This document shows, in pieces, positions 5,974 through 14,739 of a stretch of 24,730 nucleotides of DNA. How positions within the stretch are numbered: the stretch's first letter is position 1; each line of letters begins with the position of its first letter. The notes beneath the pieces were generated by a model that was not told the DNA's origin, ran no database searches, and saw only the letters and a list, made by a program, of their open reading frames with translations. The stretch is from an uncultured Bacteroides sp. (GTDB taxonomy: Bacteria; Bacteroidota; Bacteroidia; Bacteroidales; Bacteroidaceae), in NCBI RefSeq assembly GCF_910586915.1, contig NZ_CAJULN010000037.1, positions 1 to 24,730 of the forward strand, read 5' to 3'. The position numbers and the translations under genes were made by a program.

Positions 5974-8349
5974 TTATTCTACTACCTTAAAACGAGCGAA
6001 ACGCAATAATAGTTGTTTATCACCCGCATTTTTAAAACGAATGGTGGCTTTGGCATTGTCTCCCGTTCCTTCTATTTTCAGCACCTCTCCTAACCCGAAA
6101 CGCTCATGTTCAATCATTTGCCCGACAAGTACTCCTGCCGTTGACACAGAACCGGAAGACGATGTATGAGTTTCTCCACTATTACTTATCGCACTTACCT
6201 TCTTCAAGTTTCTTGGCACACTGGGAGCTATAATCTGCGCCTTCGGTCGTTCACGCCGCTCTGAAGAAGAGGGATTTCCGAAAGGTGGATGTGACGAAGA
6301 AGCAGAACGGATAAATCCTCCTTCTATTTCTCTGCGGAAACGTCCCGCGCCTTCATCTACCAGACGACTGATTCCCGCCTCGTGCGGCATCCGTAAATAG
6401 TTAATATCAATATCCCGCAAAAAACGGCTGGGGCTTCCAAATTCCATCTTTCCGTAGCGAAAACGGGTTTTGGCATATGACAGATAACAATGTTCTTCCG
6501 CACGGGTAATGGCCACATAAAATAAGCGACGTTCTTCTTCCAACGCACGCGGAGAGTCTCCTACCATACCACTGGGGAACAGATTTTCTTCCAAACCGAC
6601 CACAAACACATTTTTAAATTCCAATCCTTTAGCGGAATGAACTGTCATCAGAGTAATTTTCTCTCCATCATCTTCTTTATCCGAATCCTGATCGGTAAGT
6701 AATGAAATTTCAGAAAGGAAATCGGTAAGAGCAATATTCGGATTTCCTTCTTCCTGCCGCAAGGCACAGAAGTCGTTCATACCGTTTACCAATTCCTCTA
6801 TATTTTCCTTGCGACTCAGATTCTCCGGAGAAGTATCTTGGCAAATTTCATTGATAATACCGGACTGACGGATAATATCCGTTCCTATCTCATAAGCATT
6901 CTTGCCTGCCAAATCAGTAATGAATCTTTCTATCAATTCACGGAAACCTTGAAGTTTGGTGTGCGTTCCTTTGTTTATATTCAGTCCATAGGTCAACGGC
7001 TCACAAAGTGCGTTCCACAGGCTGACTCCATGATCATTTGCTGCCGATATTATTTTACCAACGGTAGTATCTCCGATACCACGGGCAGGATAATTGATGA
7101 TACGTTTGAAGGCTTCTTCGTCGTTCGGGTTCACTACCAAACGGAAATAGGCAACAACGTCTTTTATCTCTTTTCGCTGATAAAAAGAAAGTCCACCGTA
7201 AATCTTATAAGGCATTGTACGCTTCCGAAGAGCCTCTTCAAAGATACGGCTTTGCGTATTCGTACGGTACAGGATAGCAAAATCCGCATAACCGTAGGAA
7301 TGTTCACGACGCAATTCGGCTATTTTATTTACAATGATATCACCCTCTTCCACATCACTATATGCTTGAAATACGCCAATAGCTTCCCCTTTCTCTTTCT
7401 CGGAAAACACTGCTTTTCGTATCTGTCGCTCATTCTTTTCAATCAGGCTATTGGCTGCCCAGACAATGGTTTGGGTAGAACGATAATTCTGTTCCAGTTT
7501 GAAAACTTTCGTATTTGGATAGATTTTTGTAAAATAGAGGATGTTGTCAATATCCGCTCCACGAAAAGAATAGATACTTTGTGCATCATCTCCCACCACA
7601 CAAACTCGCTGATTCTCCTTGGTCAATTGCAGAACGATACTATGTTGGGCATAGTTGGTATCCTGATACTCGTCGACCAATACATAACGGAACTGCTCCC
7701 GATAACGTGTGAGCACATCTGGAAAATCACGGAATAGAAGATACGTATATATCAATAAGTCGTCAAAGTCCATAGCTCCTGCCTGACGACATCTCTCCCA
7801 ATAACGGGTGTAAATATCACGGATAGCGGGCATCTTGACTGCCATATCTCCTTCATACGCTTCCTTATTGGCAGCATATCCCGCAGGAGTGACCAAATGA
7901 TTTTTGGCGTTGGATATACGGGCTTGTACGACTCCCGGTTTATAGGTCTTTTCATCAAGTCCCATTTCTTTGATGATGGAACGAAGCAGACTTTTACTGT
8001 CGGCAGTATCATAAATGGTAAATTGGGAAGTAAATCCGATATATTGTGCCTCGGCACGGAGAATACGGGAGAAAATGGAATGGAATGTCCCCATCCACAA
8101 ATAACGCGCCCGCTCCATACCTACCTGACGGGCAATACGCTCCTTCATCTCTCGCGCCGCCTTATTGGTAAAGGTCAGTGCCAAAATATTCCACGGATTA
8201 TAGTTGTTCTCCAGCAGATAAGCGATTTTATAAGTCAACACGCGCGTTTTTCCCGAACCGGCACCGGCTATTACCAATGAAGGGCCGTCGTTGTAAGTCA
8301 CTGCCGCACACTGGTTCTCGTTCAATTCCTCGATATATTTGGTATTCAT
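5974..8349 (-). CDS. pcrA: UvrD/PcrA-type ATP-dependent 3'-5' DNA helicase
   Basis: This is a superfamily 1A helicase of 791 residues, close to the usual PcrA/UvrD length, acting in DNA repair and replication-fork maintenance. All motifs are visible: Walker A GAGSGKT (residues 29-35), motif Ia ALTFTNKAAREM, Walker B VDEYQDTN, motif III VVGDDAQSIYSFRGA, motif IV LEQNYRST, motif V TVHSAKGLEFKNVFV, and motif VI RRLFYVAITRAEE. The C-terminus (VGQMIEHERFGLGEVLKIEG) is the PcrA/UvrD Tudor-like domain. I chose ATG 8349 (MNTKYIEELNENQ); the frame is open upstream to 8427, but a -7 promoter box lies at 8421..8414, inside that extension. No lesion is seen. uvrD is the alternative name. Confidence 0.92.
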   Translation of the reverse strand: MNTKYIEELNENQCAAVTYNDGPSLVIAGAGSGKTRVLTYKIAYLLENNYNPWNILALTFTNKAAREMKERIARQVGMERARYLWMGTFHSIFSRILRAEAQYIGFTSQFTIYDTADSKSLLRSIIKEMGLDEKTYKPGVVQARISNAKNHLVTPAGYAANKEAYEGDMAVKMPAIRDIYTRYWERCRQAGAMDFDDLLIYTYLLFRDFPDVLTRYREQFRYVLVDEYQDTNYAQHSIVLQLTKENQRVCVVGDDAQSIYSFRGADIDNILYFTKIYPNTKVFKLEQNYRSTQTIVWAANSLIEKNERQIRKAVFSEKEKGEAIGVFQAYSDVEEGDIIVNKIAELRREHSYGYADFAILYRTNTQSRIFEEALRKRTMPYKIYGGLSFYQRKEIKDVVAYFRLVVNPNDEEAFKRIINYPARGIGDTTVGKIISAANDHGVSLWNALCEPLTYGLNINKGTHTKLQGFRELIERFITDLAGKNAYEIGTDIIRQSGIINEICQDTSPENLSRKENIEELVNGMNDFCALRQEEGNPNIALTDFLSEISLLTDQDSDKEDDGEKITLMTVHSAKGLEFKNVFVVGLEENLFPSGMVGDSPRALEEERRLFYVAITRAEEHCYLSYAKTRFRYGKMEFGSPSRFLRDIDINYLRMPHEAGISRLVDEGAGRFRREIEGGFIRSASSSHPPFGNPSSSERRERPKAQIIAPSVPRNLKKVSAISNSGETHTSSSGSVSTAGVLVGQMIEHERFGLGEVLKIEGTGDNAKATIRFKNAGDKQLLLRFARFKVVE

Positions 8350-8413
8350 AAACAGCATTATAAAAACAATGAGTTTTTCAGCAAACTCTCTGTATTCAAT
8401 TTTGTTTTCAATA

Positions 8414-8421
8414 CAAAAGTA
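8414..8421 (-). promoter_or_regulatory. -7 promoter element of the helicase gene
   Basis: TACTTTTG on the minus strand matches the Bacteroides TAnnTTTG element. Transcription would start near 8408, about 60 bases before the chosen ATG. I see no clear -33 element. This box rules against translation from 8427. Confidence 0.5.
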
Positions 8422-8639
8422 TAACATTCAATCGAGAATAAAGATTTTTTTTATCAGTTTTTTGGCGTCAAGTCCAATCGTTTCGTATTAGTCGAAAAGG
8501 TTCTTTTTGAAGAAAATCCCCAAAAGGCTTAAACTACCATGAACATTTTGCAACAGGCTTCTGTTATTTAGAGTATAACAAGAATAATAAAACTTGTAAC
8601 ATTATGAATACTATATTAATGTCTTTAATTATGATGACA

Positions 8640-9221
8640 ATGACTTACGAAATGCCTAAACTTCCCTACGCAAACAATGCGTTGGAACCTGTAATCAGTC
8701 AGCAAACAATAGACTTCCATTACGGAAAACATCTGCAAACGTATGTAAATAATCTGAACAATCTCGTTCTGGGAACAAAGTATGAAGGTAAAACGGTAGA
8801 AGAAATCGTTGCTACCGCACCGGACGGAGCTATATTCAATAACGCCGGACAAGTGTTAAATCACAACTTATATTTCCTACAATTTGCCCCGAAACCTGCC
8901 CAAAAAGAACCGACAGGCAAACTGGGAGAAGCTATCAAACGTGATTTTGGAAACTTTGAAAACTTCAAGAAGGAATTCAATGCGGCAGCAGTAGGATTAT
9001 TCGGTTCGGGATGGGCGTGGCTCTCCGTCGACAAGAACGGTAAACTGCATATCACCAAAGAAGGAAACGGCAGCAATCCTGTACGTGCCGGACTGAAACC
9101 GCTTCTCGGATTCGATGTGTGGGAACACTCCTATTACTTAGATTACCAAAACCGCCGTGCAGACCATATAAATTCCCTTTGGGACATCATCGACTGGAAT
9201 GTGGTTGAAAAAAGGATGTAG
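8640..9221 (+). CDS. sodB: Superoxide dismutase, Fe/Mn type
   Basis: The 193-residue enzyme turns superoxide into oxygen and hydrogen peroxide in the cytoplasm, protecting this anaerobe during oxygen exposure. The metal ligands are His27 (in TIDFHYGKH), His75 (in VLNHNLYF), Asp159 and His163 (in FDVWEHSYYLDY). Gln71 in AGQVLNH is in the iron-type position, and the close relative in B. fragilis is known to work with iron or manganese. I chose ATG 8640 (MTYEMPKLPYANNALEP), which I recall as the start of Bacteroides homologues. The frame is open to ATG 8604, which would add the hydrophobic MNTILMSLIMMT. It is monocistronic, ending in TAG, with a terminator at 9256-9289. Confidence 0.95.
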   Translation: MTYEMPKLPYANNALEPVISQQTIDFHYGKHLQTYVNNLNNLVLGTKYEGKTVEEIVATAPDGAIFNNAGQVLNHNLYFLQFAPKPAQKEPTGKLGEAIKRDFGNFENFKKEFNAAAVGLFGSGWAWLSVDKNGKLHITKEGNGSNPVRAGLKPLLGFDVWEHSYYLDYQNRRADHINSLWDIIDWNVVEKRM

Positions 9222-9255
9222 CCGGATTCACTAACTTAACTAAACTATACTGACG

Positions 9256-9289
9256 AAAAGGTCGTTGTGAAAATCACAACGGCCTTTTT
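9256..9289 (+). terminator. Terminator of the superoxide dismutase gene
   Basis: AAAAGGTCGTTGTG (9256-9269) pairs with CACAACGGCCTTTT (9275-9288), with one G-T pair, around a 5-base loop, and runs into T residues. This is a typical rho-independent terminator 35 bases after the stop codon. Confidence 0.85.
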
Positions 9290-9359
9290 GTCTAAGAAGG
9301 AAAGAGAAAACAACCTCCAAAAGACCGAATAAAAAACTTTTGCTAAAAATTACACGTTT

Positions 9360-9393
9360 TTTGATGTTTTCTGTTTCTTTTTCGCTTACTTTG
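9360..9393 (+). promoter_or_regulatory. Promoter of the thiamine operon
   Basis: TTACTTTG at 9386-9393 matches the Bacteroides -7 box TAnnTTTG at seven of eight positions. TTTG at 9360-9363 serves as the -33 element with 22-base spacing. It lies about 10 bases before the TPP riboswitch, so the riboswitch is at the very start of the transcript. Confidence 0.5.
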
Positions 9394-9403
9394 CCATCGT
9401 AAA

Positions 9404-9481
9404 GACAAAGGGGTGCCCCTATGAGGGGCTGAGATTATACCCTAAGAACCTGACGCAGTTAGTACTGCCGTAGGGATTGTG
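9404..9481 (+). ncRNA. TPP riboswitch (THI box)
   Basis: The conserved aptamer pieces are all present in order: GGGGTGCCCC at the 5' side, CTGAGA at 9429-9434, ACCCTAAGAACCTGA at 9439-9453, and GTAGGGA closing the 3' side near 9469-9475. ACAA (9405-9408) can pair with TTGT (9477-9480) to close P1. It binds thiamine pyrophosphate and represses the following thi genes. About 70 bases separate it from thiS. I see no strong terminator there, so control of translation or a weak/Rho-dependent stop is more likely than a classical attenuator. Confidence 0.95.
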
Positions 9482-9553
9482 TTTCTTCCTATCGCCTTTC
9501 TATAAAAGCACGCTCTTTGTATTTACTTTCAACTTATTTATTCTGACAAGACA

Positions 9554-9754
9554 ATGAAAGTACAAGTAAACAACAAAGAGGTGGAAATAATTGCTGACTC
9601 TACCCTCGCACAACTGATAGCGCAACTCGAACTTCCGGTTCAAGGCATTGCCATCGCCGTAAACAACCTATTGATTTCCCGTACCGAATGGGAATATTTC
9701 ACACTACATGAGAACGACAACATAGTGATTATCAAAGCGGCTTGCGGAGGATAA
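9554..9754 (+). CDS. thiS: Sulfur carrier protein ThiS
   Basis: ThiS is a 66-residue ubiquitin-like protein that carries sulfur, as a C-terminal thiocarboxylate, to thiazole synthase ThiG. The sequence ends in the required Gly-Gly (AACGG), which ThiF adenylates before sulfur is added. The beta-grasp pattern is clear: a strand KVQVNNKEVEI, a helix TLAQLIAQLEL, and a strand GIAIAVNNLLISRTEW. It is the first gene of the thi operon, directly under the TPP riboswitch, and thiE starts 4 bases after its stop. Length and sequence are normal. Confidence 0.93.
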   Translation: MKVQVNNKEVEIIADSTLAQLIAQLELPVQGIAIAVNNLLISRTEWEYFTLHENDNIVIIKAACGG

Positions 9755-9758
9755 CGGA

Positions 9759-10388
9759 ATGGTCAACCTACAATTCATCACTCATCAAACCGAACGTTAT
9801 TCCTACCTCGAATCGGCACGTATGGCTCTCGAAGGCGGATGCAAATGGATTCAACTACGAATGAAGGAAGCTACTCTCGAAGAAGTGGAAACAGTGGCTC
9901 TGCAACTGAAAACGCTTTGCAAAGAGCACGAAGCTACTTTGATTCTTGATGACCATGTCGAACTGGTAAAGAAACTGGAAGTGGACGGTGTGCATTTGGG
10001 CAAACAAGATATGCCTGTCGACCAGGCACGGCAGATGCTCGGAGAAGCCTTTATCATCGGAGGGACAGCAAATACATTTGAAGATGTTATGCTGCATTAC
10101 CATGCCGGAGCAGATTATCTCGGTATCGGTCCTTTCCGGTTTACTACTACCAAAAAAAAACTGAGCCCCGTATTGGGTCTGGAAGGATATACTTCTATCC
10201 TATCGCAAATGCGGGAAAAGAATATCAAACTGCCTGTAGTGGCCATCGGCGGAATTACCGTTGAGGATATTCCCGTAATTCTCCGTACAGGAGTGAATGG
10301 GATTGCCATATCCGGCACAATTCTCCAGGCGGAGAATCCAACAAAAGAGACACGTAGAATCATCAATTCATCTTCAAAAAATATATAA
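9759..10388 (+). CDS. thiE: Thiamine phosphate synthase ThiE
   Basis: ThiE joins hydroxymethylpyrimidine pyrophosphate with the thiazole phosphate to give thiamine phosphate. The 209-residue TIM-barrel shows the usual sites: WIQLRMKE (phosphate and pyrimidine binding), LILDDHVEL, VDGVHLGKQDMP, GGTANTFED, ADYLGIGPFRFTTTKKKLSP (the substrate loop), VVAIGGI, and GIAISGTIL for the C-terminal phosphate site. It starts 4 bases after thiS and its stop almost touches the thiG start, so it is translated as part of the operon. It is the better candidate of the two ThiE-type genes here for the actual synthase, because its TTTKK loop is intact. Confidence 0.93.
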   Translation: MVNLQFITHQTERYSYLESARMALEGGCKWIQLRMKEATLEEVETVALQLKTLCKEHEATLILDDHVELVKKLEVDGVHLGKQDMPVDQARQMLGEAFIIGGTANTFEDVMLHYHAGADYLGIGPFRFTTTKKKLSPVLGLEGYTSILSQMREKNIKLPVVAIGGITVEDIPVILRTGVNGIAISGTILQAENPTKETRRIINSSSKNI

Positions 10389-10389
10389 A

Positions 10390-11166
10390 ATGGGAAAATT
10401 AGTAATTGCAGGCCGCGAGTTTAACTCCCGCCTTTTCTTGGGAACAGGAAAATTCGATTCCAATGAAGCAATGGAACAGTCTATCTTAGCTTCTGGCACA
10501 GAGATGGTTACCGTCGCCATGAAGCGCATCGATATGGACAATAAAGAGGACGATATGCTGAAACATATTATTCATCCGGACATCCAGTTATTACCCAATA
10601 CTTCGGGCGTACGTGATGCGGAAGAAGCTGTATTCGCTGCACAACTTGCCCGTGAGGCTTTTGGAACGAACTGGCTAAAATTAGAAATCCATCCTGATCC
10701 CCGTTATTTACTTCCCGACTCTATCGAGACTCTGAAAGCTACGGAAGAGTTAGTAAAATTAGGTTTTGTCGTAATGCCTTACTGTCAAGCTGACCCTGTA
10801 CTTTGCAAACGCTTAGAGGAAGCAGGAGCCGCCACTGTCATGCCACTCGGTGCACCGATTGGTACAAACAAAGGTCTGCAAACCAAAGAATTTCTGCAAA
10901 TCATAATCGAACAAGCGGGTATTCCTGTCGTAGTGGACGCCGGTATCGGTGCACCCAGCCATGCTGCCGAAGCGATGGAGTTAGGAGCTTCCGCCGTGTT
11001 GGTGAATACAGCAATTGCCGTTGCCGGAAATCCGGTAGAGATGGCAAAGGCTTTCAAAGCAGCCACTGAAGCCGGCAGACAGGCTTACGAAGCAGGGTTA
11101 GGATTACAAGCCGATAATTTTATAGCCGAAGCAAGCTCACCGCTAACCGCCTTTCTGGATAAATGA
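10390..11166 (+). CDS. thiG: Thiazole synthase ThiG
   Basis: ThiG builds the thiazole phosphate from deoxyxylulose phosphate, dehydroglycine and sulfur from ThiS thiocarboxylate. The 258-residue protein begins MGKLVIAGREFNSRLFLGTG. Lys97 in NWLKLE is the expected Schiff-base lysine. Other family motifs are LPNTSGVRDAEEA, MPLGAPIGTNKGL, VVDAGIGAPSHAAEAMELGA and VLVNTAIA, the last forming the phosphate site. I chose ATG 10390, one base after the thiE stop; the open frame further upstream overlaps thiE. Its TGA overlaps the thiC ATG (ATGA), coupling the two. Confidence 0.94.
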   Translation: MGKLVIAGREFNSRLFLGTGKFDSNEAMEQSILASGTEMVTVAMKRIDMDNKEDDMLKHIIHPDIQLLPNTSGVRDAEEAVFAAQLAREAFGTNWLKLEIHPDPRYLLPDSIETLKATEELVKLGFVVMPYCQADPVLCKRLEEAGAATVMPLGAPIGTNKGLQTKEFLQIIIEQAGIPVVVDAGIGAPSHAAEAMELGASAVLVNTAIAVAGNPVEMAKAFKAATEAGRQAYEAGLGLQADNFIAEASSPLTAFLDK

Positions 11167-12884
11167 TGATGAATGAGCAGTCAACTACTAAAACAACAAT
11201 CATGAAACAAAGAATCAAATTCCCCCGCTCCCAAAAAGTATATTTACTCGGCAAACTCTTTCCGGATATCCGCGTAGCCATGCGGAAAGTGGAACAAGTG
11301 CCCAGTGTCGGTTTTGATGGCGGTGAAAAGATAGCGATACCGAATCCCGAAATATATGTATATGACACCAGCGGGCCGTTCAGCGACACGGAAATGACCA
11401 TCGACCTGAAAAAAGGATTGCCGCGAATGCGCGAAGCATGGATTGTGGGGCGAGGCGATGTGGAACAACTTCCCGAAATCACTTCCGAATACGGGCGTAT
11501 GAGACGGGATGACAAAAGTCTCGACCACCTGCGTTTTGAACATATCGCCCTACCCTACCGTGCAAAAAAAGGAGAAACCATCACGCAAATGGCCTATGCA
11601 AAAAGAGGTATCATAACTCCCGAAATGGAATACGTAGCCATCCGCGAGAATATGAATTGTGAGGAATTGGGAATCAAGACACATATCACCCCCGAATTTG
11701 TCCGCAAGGAGATAGCCGAAGGACGTGCCGTACTACCCGCCAACATCAATCATCCGGAAGCCGAACCGATGATTATCGGACGTAACTTCTTAGTAAAAAT
11801 CAATACGAACATCGGCAACTCGGCTACCACGTCGAGTATTGACGAAGAGGTAGAGAAAGCTCTGTGGAGCTGTAAATGGGGCGGCGACACTTTGATGGAT
11901 CTCTCTACAGGAGAGAATATCCACGAGACACGCGAATGGATTATCCGGAACTGCCCCGTTCCGGTCGGTACGGTTCCCATCTATCAGGCACTCGAAAAGG
12001 TAAACGGCGTGGTGGAAGACCTGACCTGGGAAATCTACCGGGATACCTTGATTGAACAATGCGAACAGGGAGTGGATTATTTTACCATCCATGCAGGTAT
12101 CCGCCGCCACAATGTGCATCTTGCCGACAAGCGGTTGTGCGGTATCGTCAGTCGTGGAGGAAGTATCATGAGCAAATGGTGCCTGGTTCACGACCGGGAA
12201 AGTTTCTTGTATGAACACTTTGACGATATTTGCGATATTTTGGCAGAATATGATGTAGCGGTATCTTTGGGTGACGGCCTGCGTCCGGGCTCCATCTACG
12301 ATGCCAACGATGAGGCTCAATTTGCCGAGTTGGACACAATGGGCGAACTCGTACTCCGTGCCTGGGAGAAGAATGTGCAGGCCTTTATTGAGGGACCCGG
12401 TCATGTGCCGATGCACAAAATCAAAGAGAATATGGAACGTCAGATTGAGAAATGCCACGATGCACCATTCTACACGCTCGGCCCGTTGGTGACGGATATT
12501 GCTCCGGGATACGACCATATCACTTCCGCCATCGGTGCGGCACAGATAGGTTGGCTGGGTACAGCCATGCTTTGTTATGTAACACCCAAAGAGCATCTTG
12601 CCTTGCCGGACAAAGAGGATGTACGTGTAGGAGTTATCACCTACAAAATAGCCGCCCATGCCGCCGACCTTGCCAAAGGACATCCGGGTGCACAAGTACG
12701 CGATAATGCACTGAGCAAAGCACGTTATGAATTCCGTTGGAAAGACCAGTTCGACCTGTCGCTCGACCCGGAACGGGCACAAGCATATTTCCGTGCAGGA
12801 CATCACATCGACGGTGAATACTGTACGATGTGCGGACCTAACTTTTGTGCAATGCGACTATCACGCGATTTAAAAAAACGATAA
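11163..12884 (+). CDS. thiC: Phosphomethylpyrimidine synthase ThiC
   Basis: ThiC is a radical SAM enzyme that converts aminoimidazole ribotide into hydroxymethylpyrimidine phosphate. The 573-residue protein carries the hallmark C-terminal cluster motif CTMCGPNFC (CX2CX4C), which binds [4Fe-4S]. Conserved stretches include NINHPEAEPMIIGRNFLVK, GADTLMD-like GGDTLMDLSTG, DYFTIHAG, SRGGSIMSKWC, GDGLRPGSIYDANDEAQ, EGPGHVPMHKI and GPLVTDIAPGYDHITSAIG. Its ATG overlaps the thiG TGA. An in-frame Met at 11202 is an alternative start, giving 560 residues. It lies in the operon between thiG and thiH. Confidence 0.95.
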   Translation: MMMNEQSTTKTTIMKQRIKFPRSQKVYLLGKLFPDIRVAMRKVEQVPSVGFDGGEKIAIPNPEIYVYDTSGPFSDTEMTIDLKKGLPRMREAWIVGRGDVEQLPEITSEYGRMRRDDKSLDHLRFEHIALPYRAKKGETITQMAYAKRGIITPEMEYVAIRENMNCEELGIKTHITPEFVRKEIAEGRAVLPANINHPEAEPMIIGRNFLVKINTNIGNSATTSSIDEEVEKALWSCKWGGDTLMDLSTGENIHETREWIIRNCPVPVGTVPIYQALEKVNGVVEDLTWEIYRDTLIEQCEQGVDYFTIHAGIRRHNVHLADKRLCGIVSRGGSIMSKWCLVHDRESFLYEHFDDICDILAEYDVAVSLGDGLRPGSIYDANDEAQFAELDTMGELVLRAWEKNVQAFIEGPGHVPMHKIKENMERQIEKCHDAPFYTLGPLVTDIAPGYDHITSAIGAAQIGWLGTAMLCYVTPKEHLALPDKEDVRVGVITYKIAAHAADLAKGHPGAQVRDNALSKARYEFRWKDQFDLSLDPERAQAYFRAGHHIDGEYCTMCGPNFCAMRLSRDLKKR

Positions 12885-12910
12885 ATCACTCAAAAATTAT
12901 CACTAACAAA

Positions 12911-14035
12911 ATGTTCTCAGACGAATTAGAAAAAATCTCTTGGGAAGAGACGACAAAAGCCATCTATTCCAAAACAGATGCCGACGTACGCCGTGCGCTA
13001 AGTAAGAAAGAGCATTTGGATGTCAACGACTTTATGGCGCTGATTTCACCCGCCGCCACTCCTTATCTGGAAGTGATGGCACATCTCAGCCAAAAATACA
13101 CGATGGAACGGTTCGGCAAAACAATCTCCATGTTTGTCCCGCTCTATCTGACCAATTCATGTACTAACTCCTGTGTCTATTGCGGCTTCCACATCAGCAA
13201 TCCGATGAAGAGGACGATACTGACAGAGGAAGAGATTATCAATGAATACAAAGCCATCAAGCGGTTGGCTCCTTTTGAGAATCTCCTGCTCGTGACGGGT
13301 GAGAACCCTGCGGCAGCCGGAGTTCCGTATATCGCCCGTGCGCTGGATTTGGCAAAGCCTTATTTCAGCAATCTACAAATTGAGGTAATGCCGCTTAAAG
13401 CGGAAGAGTATAAGGAACTGACAAAACATGGACTGAACGGTGTAATCTGTTTCCAGGAAACTTACAACAAGGCAAACTACAAGACGTATCATCCAAGAGG
13501 CATGAAGTCTAAATTTGAATGGCGAGTCAACGGTTTTGACCGCATGGGACAGGCAGGTGTACATAAGATTGGCATGGGTGTCCTTATCGGTCTGGAAGAA
13601 TGGCGGACAGATGTAACGATGATGGCATATCATCTGCGCTATCTGCAAAAACATTATTGGAAAACCAAATACAGCGTAAACTTCCCACGTATGCGCCCGT
13701 CGGAAAATGGAGGTTTCCAGCCGAACGTTATCATGAACGACCATGAACTGGCGCAACTGACATTCGCCATGCGTATCTTCGACCATGATGTGGACATCTC
13801 CTATTCTACCCGTGAAAGCGCAGAAATCCGGAATAACATGGCAACACTGGGCGTAACAACCATGAGTGCGGAAAGTAAGACAGAACCGGGGGGATATTAC
13901 AGTTATCCCCAGACATTGGAGCAGTTCCATGTCAGCGATGAACGGAAAGCGGTTGAAGTGGAACGTGATTTGAAGAAGTTGGGGCGTGAACCGATTTGGA
14001 AGGATTGGGACCAGTCTTTCGATTTTAAAAGATAA
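12911..14035 (+). CDS. thiH: 2-iminoacetate synthase ThiH (tyrosine lyase)
   Basis: ThiH is a radical SAM enzyme that cleaves tyrosine into dehydroglycine and p-cresol, feeding ThiG. The 374-residue product has the radical SAM cluster CTNSCVYC at residues 84-91 (CX3CX2C), followed by GFHISN. Later family motifs are LLVTGENP, EVMPLKAEEY, FQETY, MGVLIGLEEWR and SVNFPRMRP. I chose ATG 12911 (MFSDELEKISWEE), 26 bases after the thiC stop; the frame's upstream extension overlaps thiC. Use of ThiH rather than the oxygen-dependent glycine oxidase ThiO fits an anaerobe. thiF begins 4 bases after its TAA. Confidence 0.93.
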   Translation: MFSDELEKISWEETTKAIYSKTDADVRRALSKKEHLDVNDFMALISPAATPYLEVMAHLSQKYTMERFGKTISMFVPLYLTNSCTNSCVYCGFHISNPMKRTILTEEEIINEYKAIKRLAPFENLLLVTGENPAAAGVPYIARALDLAKPYFSNLQIEVMPLKAEEYKELTKHGLNGVICFQETYNKANYKTYHPRGMKSKFEWRVNGFDRMGQAGVHKIGMGVLIGLEEWRTDVTMMAYHLRYLQKHYWKTKYSVNFPRMRPSENGGFQPNVIMNDHELAQLTFAMRIFDHDVDISYSTRESAEIRNNMATLGVTTMSAESKTEPGGYYSYPQTLEQFHVSDERKAVEVERDLKKLGREPIWKDWDQSFDFKR

Positions 14036-14039
14036 GCGG

Positions 14040-14732
14040 ATGCGATACGACAGGCAAATAATTCTTCCCGAAATCGGAGAGGAAGGTCAGAGAAAACTGC
14101 AGAAAGCAAAAGTTCTTATTGTAGGTGTGGGAGGGCTGGGCTCTCCCATCGCCCTTTACCTGGCGGCTGCCGGTGTGGGGTACATCGGACTGGTAGATGA
14201 TGACGTGGTAAGTATCAGTAATCTGCAGCGGCAAGTGCTTTATTCCGAGAAAGAGTTGGGCAAGCCTAAGGCAGTTTGCGCAGCGGAACGGCTCTCTGCC
14301 CTCAACAGTGAAATCAAGGTAGCACATTACCCTACCCGACTGACAGAAAATAATGCCCGTGACATTATCCGGGAATATGACATGGTTGTGGATGGCTGCG
14401 ACAACTTCACCACACGTTACCTGATTAATGATATTTGTATCGAGCAGGGAAAGCCGTACATATATGGTGCTATCTGTGGTTTCGAAGGACAAGTTTCAGT
14501 ATTCAATTACGGCAGCCGGAAGAAAAGCTACCGTGACCTTTATCCTGACGAAGAGGAAATGAAACGGATGCCGCCACCCCCTAAAGGGGTGATGGGAATA
14601 ACTCCCGCCGTCGTAGGAAGCATTGAAGCTACGGAAGTCCTGAAAATAATTTGTGGTTTTGGCAACGTTTTAGCGGGTGAACTATGGACTATTGACTTGC
14701 GGACATTGCAATCTAACAAATTTTCACTATAA
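14040..14732 (+). CDS. thiF: ThiF-type adenylyltransferase for ThiS
   Basis: This 230-residue protein is in the E1-like HesA/MoeB/ThiF family. It activates the C-terminal glycine of ThiS by adenylation. The ATP site GVGGLGS is at residues 29-35. The metal/ATP segment is DDDVVSISNLQRQVLY, and VDGCDNFTTRYLIND is the second family signature. It lacks both the CxxC zinc pairs and the Cys-Ala/Arg segment that carries the catalytic cysteine in E. coli ThiF; here that stretch reads PPPPKGVMGITPAV (about 178-191). It resembles MoeB-type enzymes, but its place between thiH and the second ThiE gene supports the ThiF role. I chose ATG 14040, 4 bases after thiH. Confidence 0.85.
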   Translation: MRYDRQIILPEIGEEGQRKLQKAKVLIVGVGGLGSPIALYLAAAGVGYIGLVDDDVVSISNLQRQVLYSEKELGKPKAVCAAERLSALNSEIKVAHYPTRLTENNARDIIREYDMVVDGCDNFTTRYLINDICIEQGKPYIYGAICGFEGQVSVFNYGSRKKSYRDLYPDEEEMKRMPPPPKGVMGITPAVVGSIEATEVLKIICGFGNVLAGELWTIDLRTLQSNKFSL

Positions 14733-14739
14733 ACATTGG

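Noticed and set aside
6838..7737. Open frame of 299 codons on the plus strand inside the helicase gene
   Set aside because: It is antisense to the conserved helicase motifs and has no family-like sequence.
8350..8427. N-terminal extension of the helicase to the ATG at 8427
   Set aside because: A consensus -7 promoter box lies inside it and the family begins at the MNTKYIEELNENQ segment.
8604..8639. Hydrophobic N-terminal extension of the superoxide dismutase (possible export signal)
   Set aside because: The stretch MNTILMSLIMMT is short, lacks a positive n-region and cleavage site, and homologues start at MTYEMPKLPY. I used 8640.
11790..12806. Long open frame (338 codons) on the minus strand inside thiC
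   Set aside because: It is antisense to a fully recognisable ThiC and its translation is rich in Cys, His and Phe with no domain pattern, a shadow frame.
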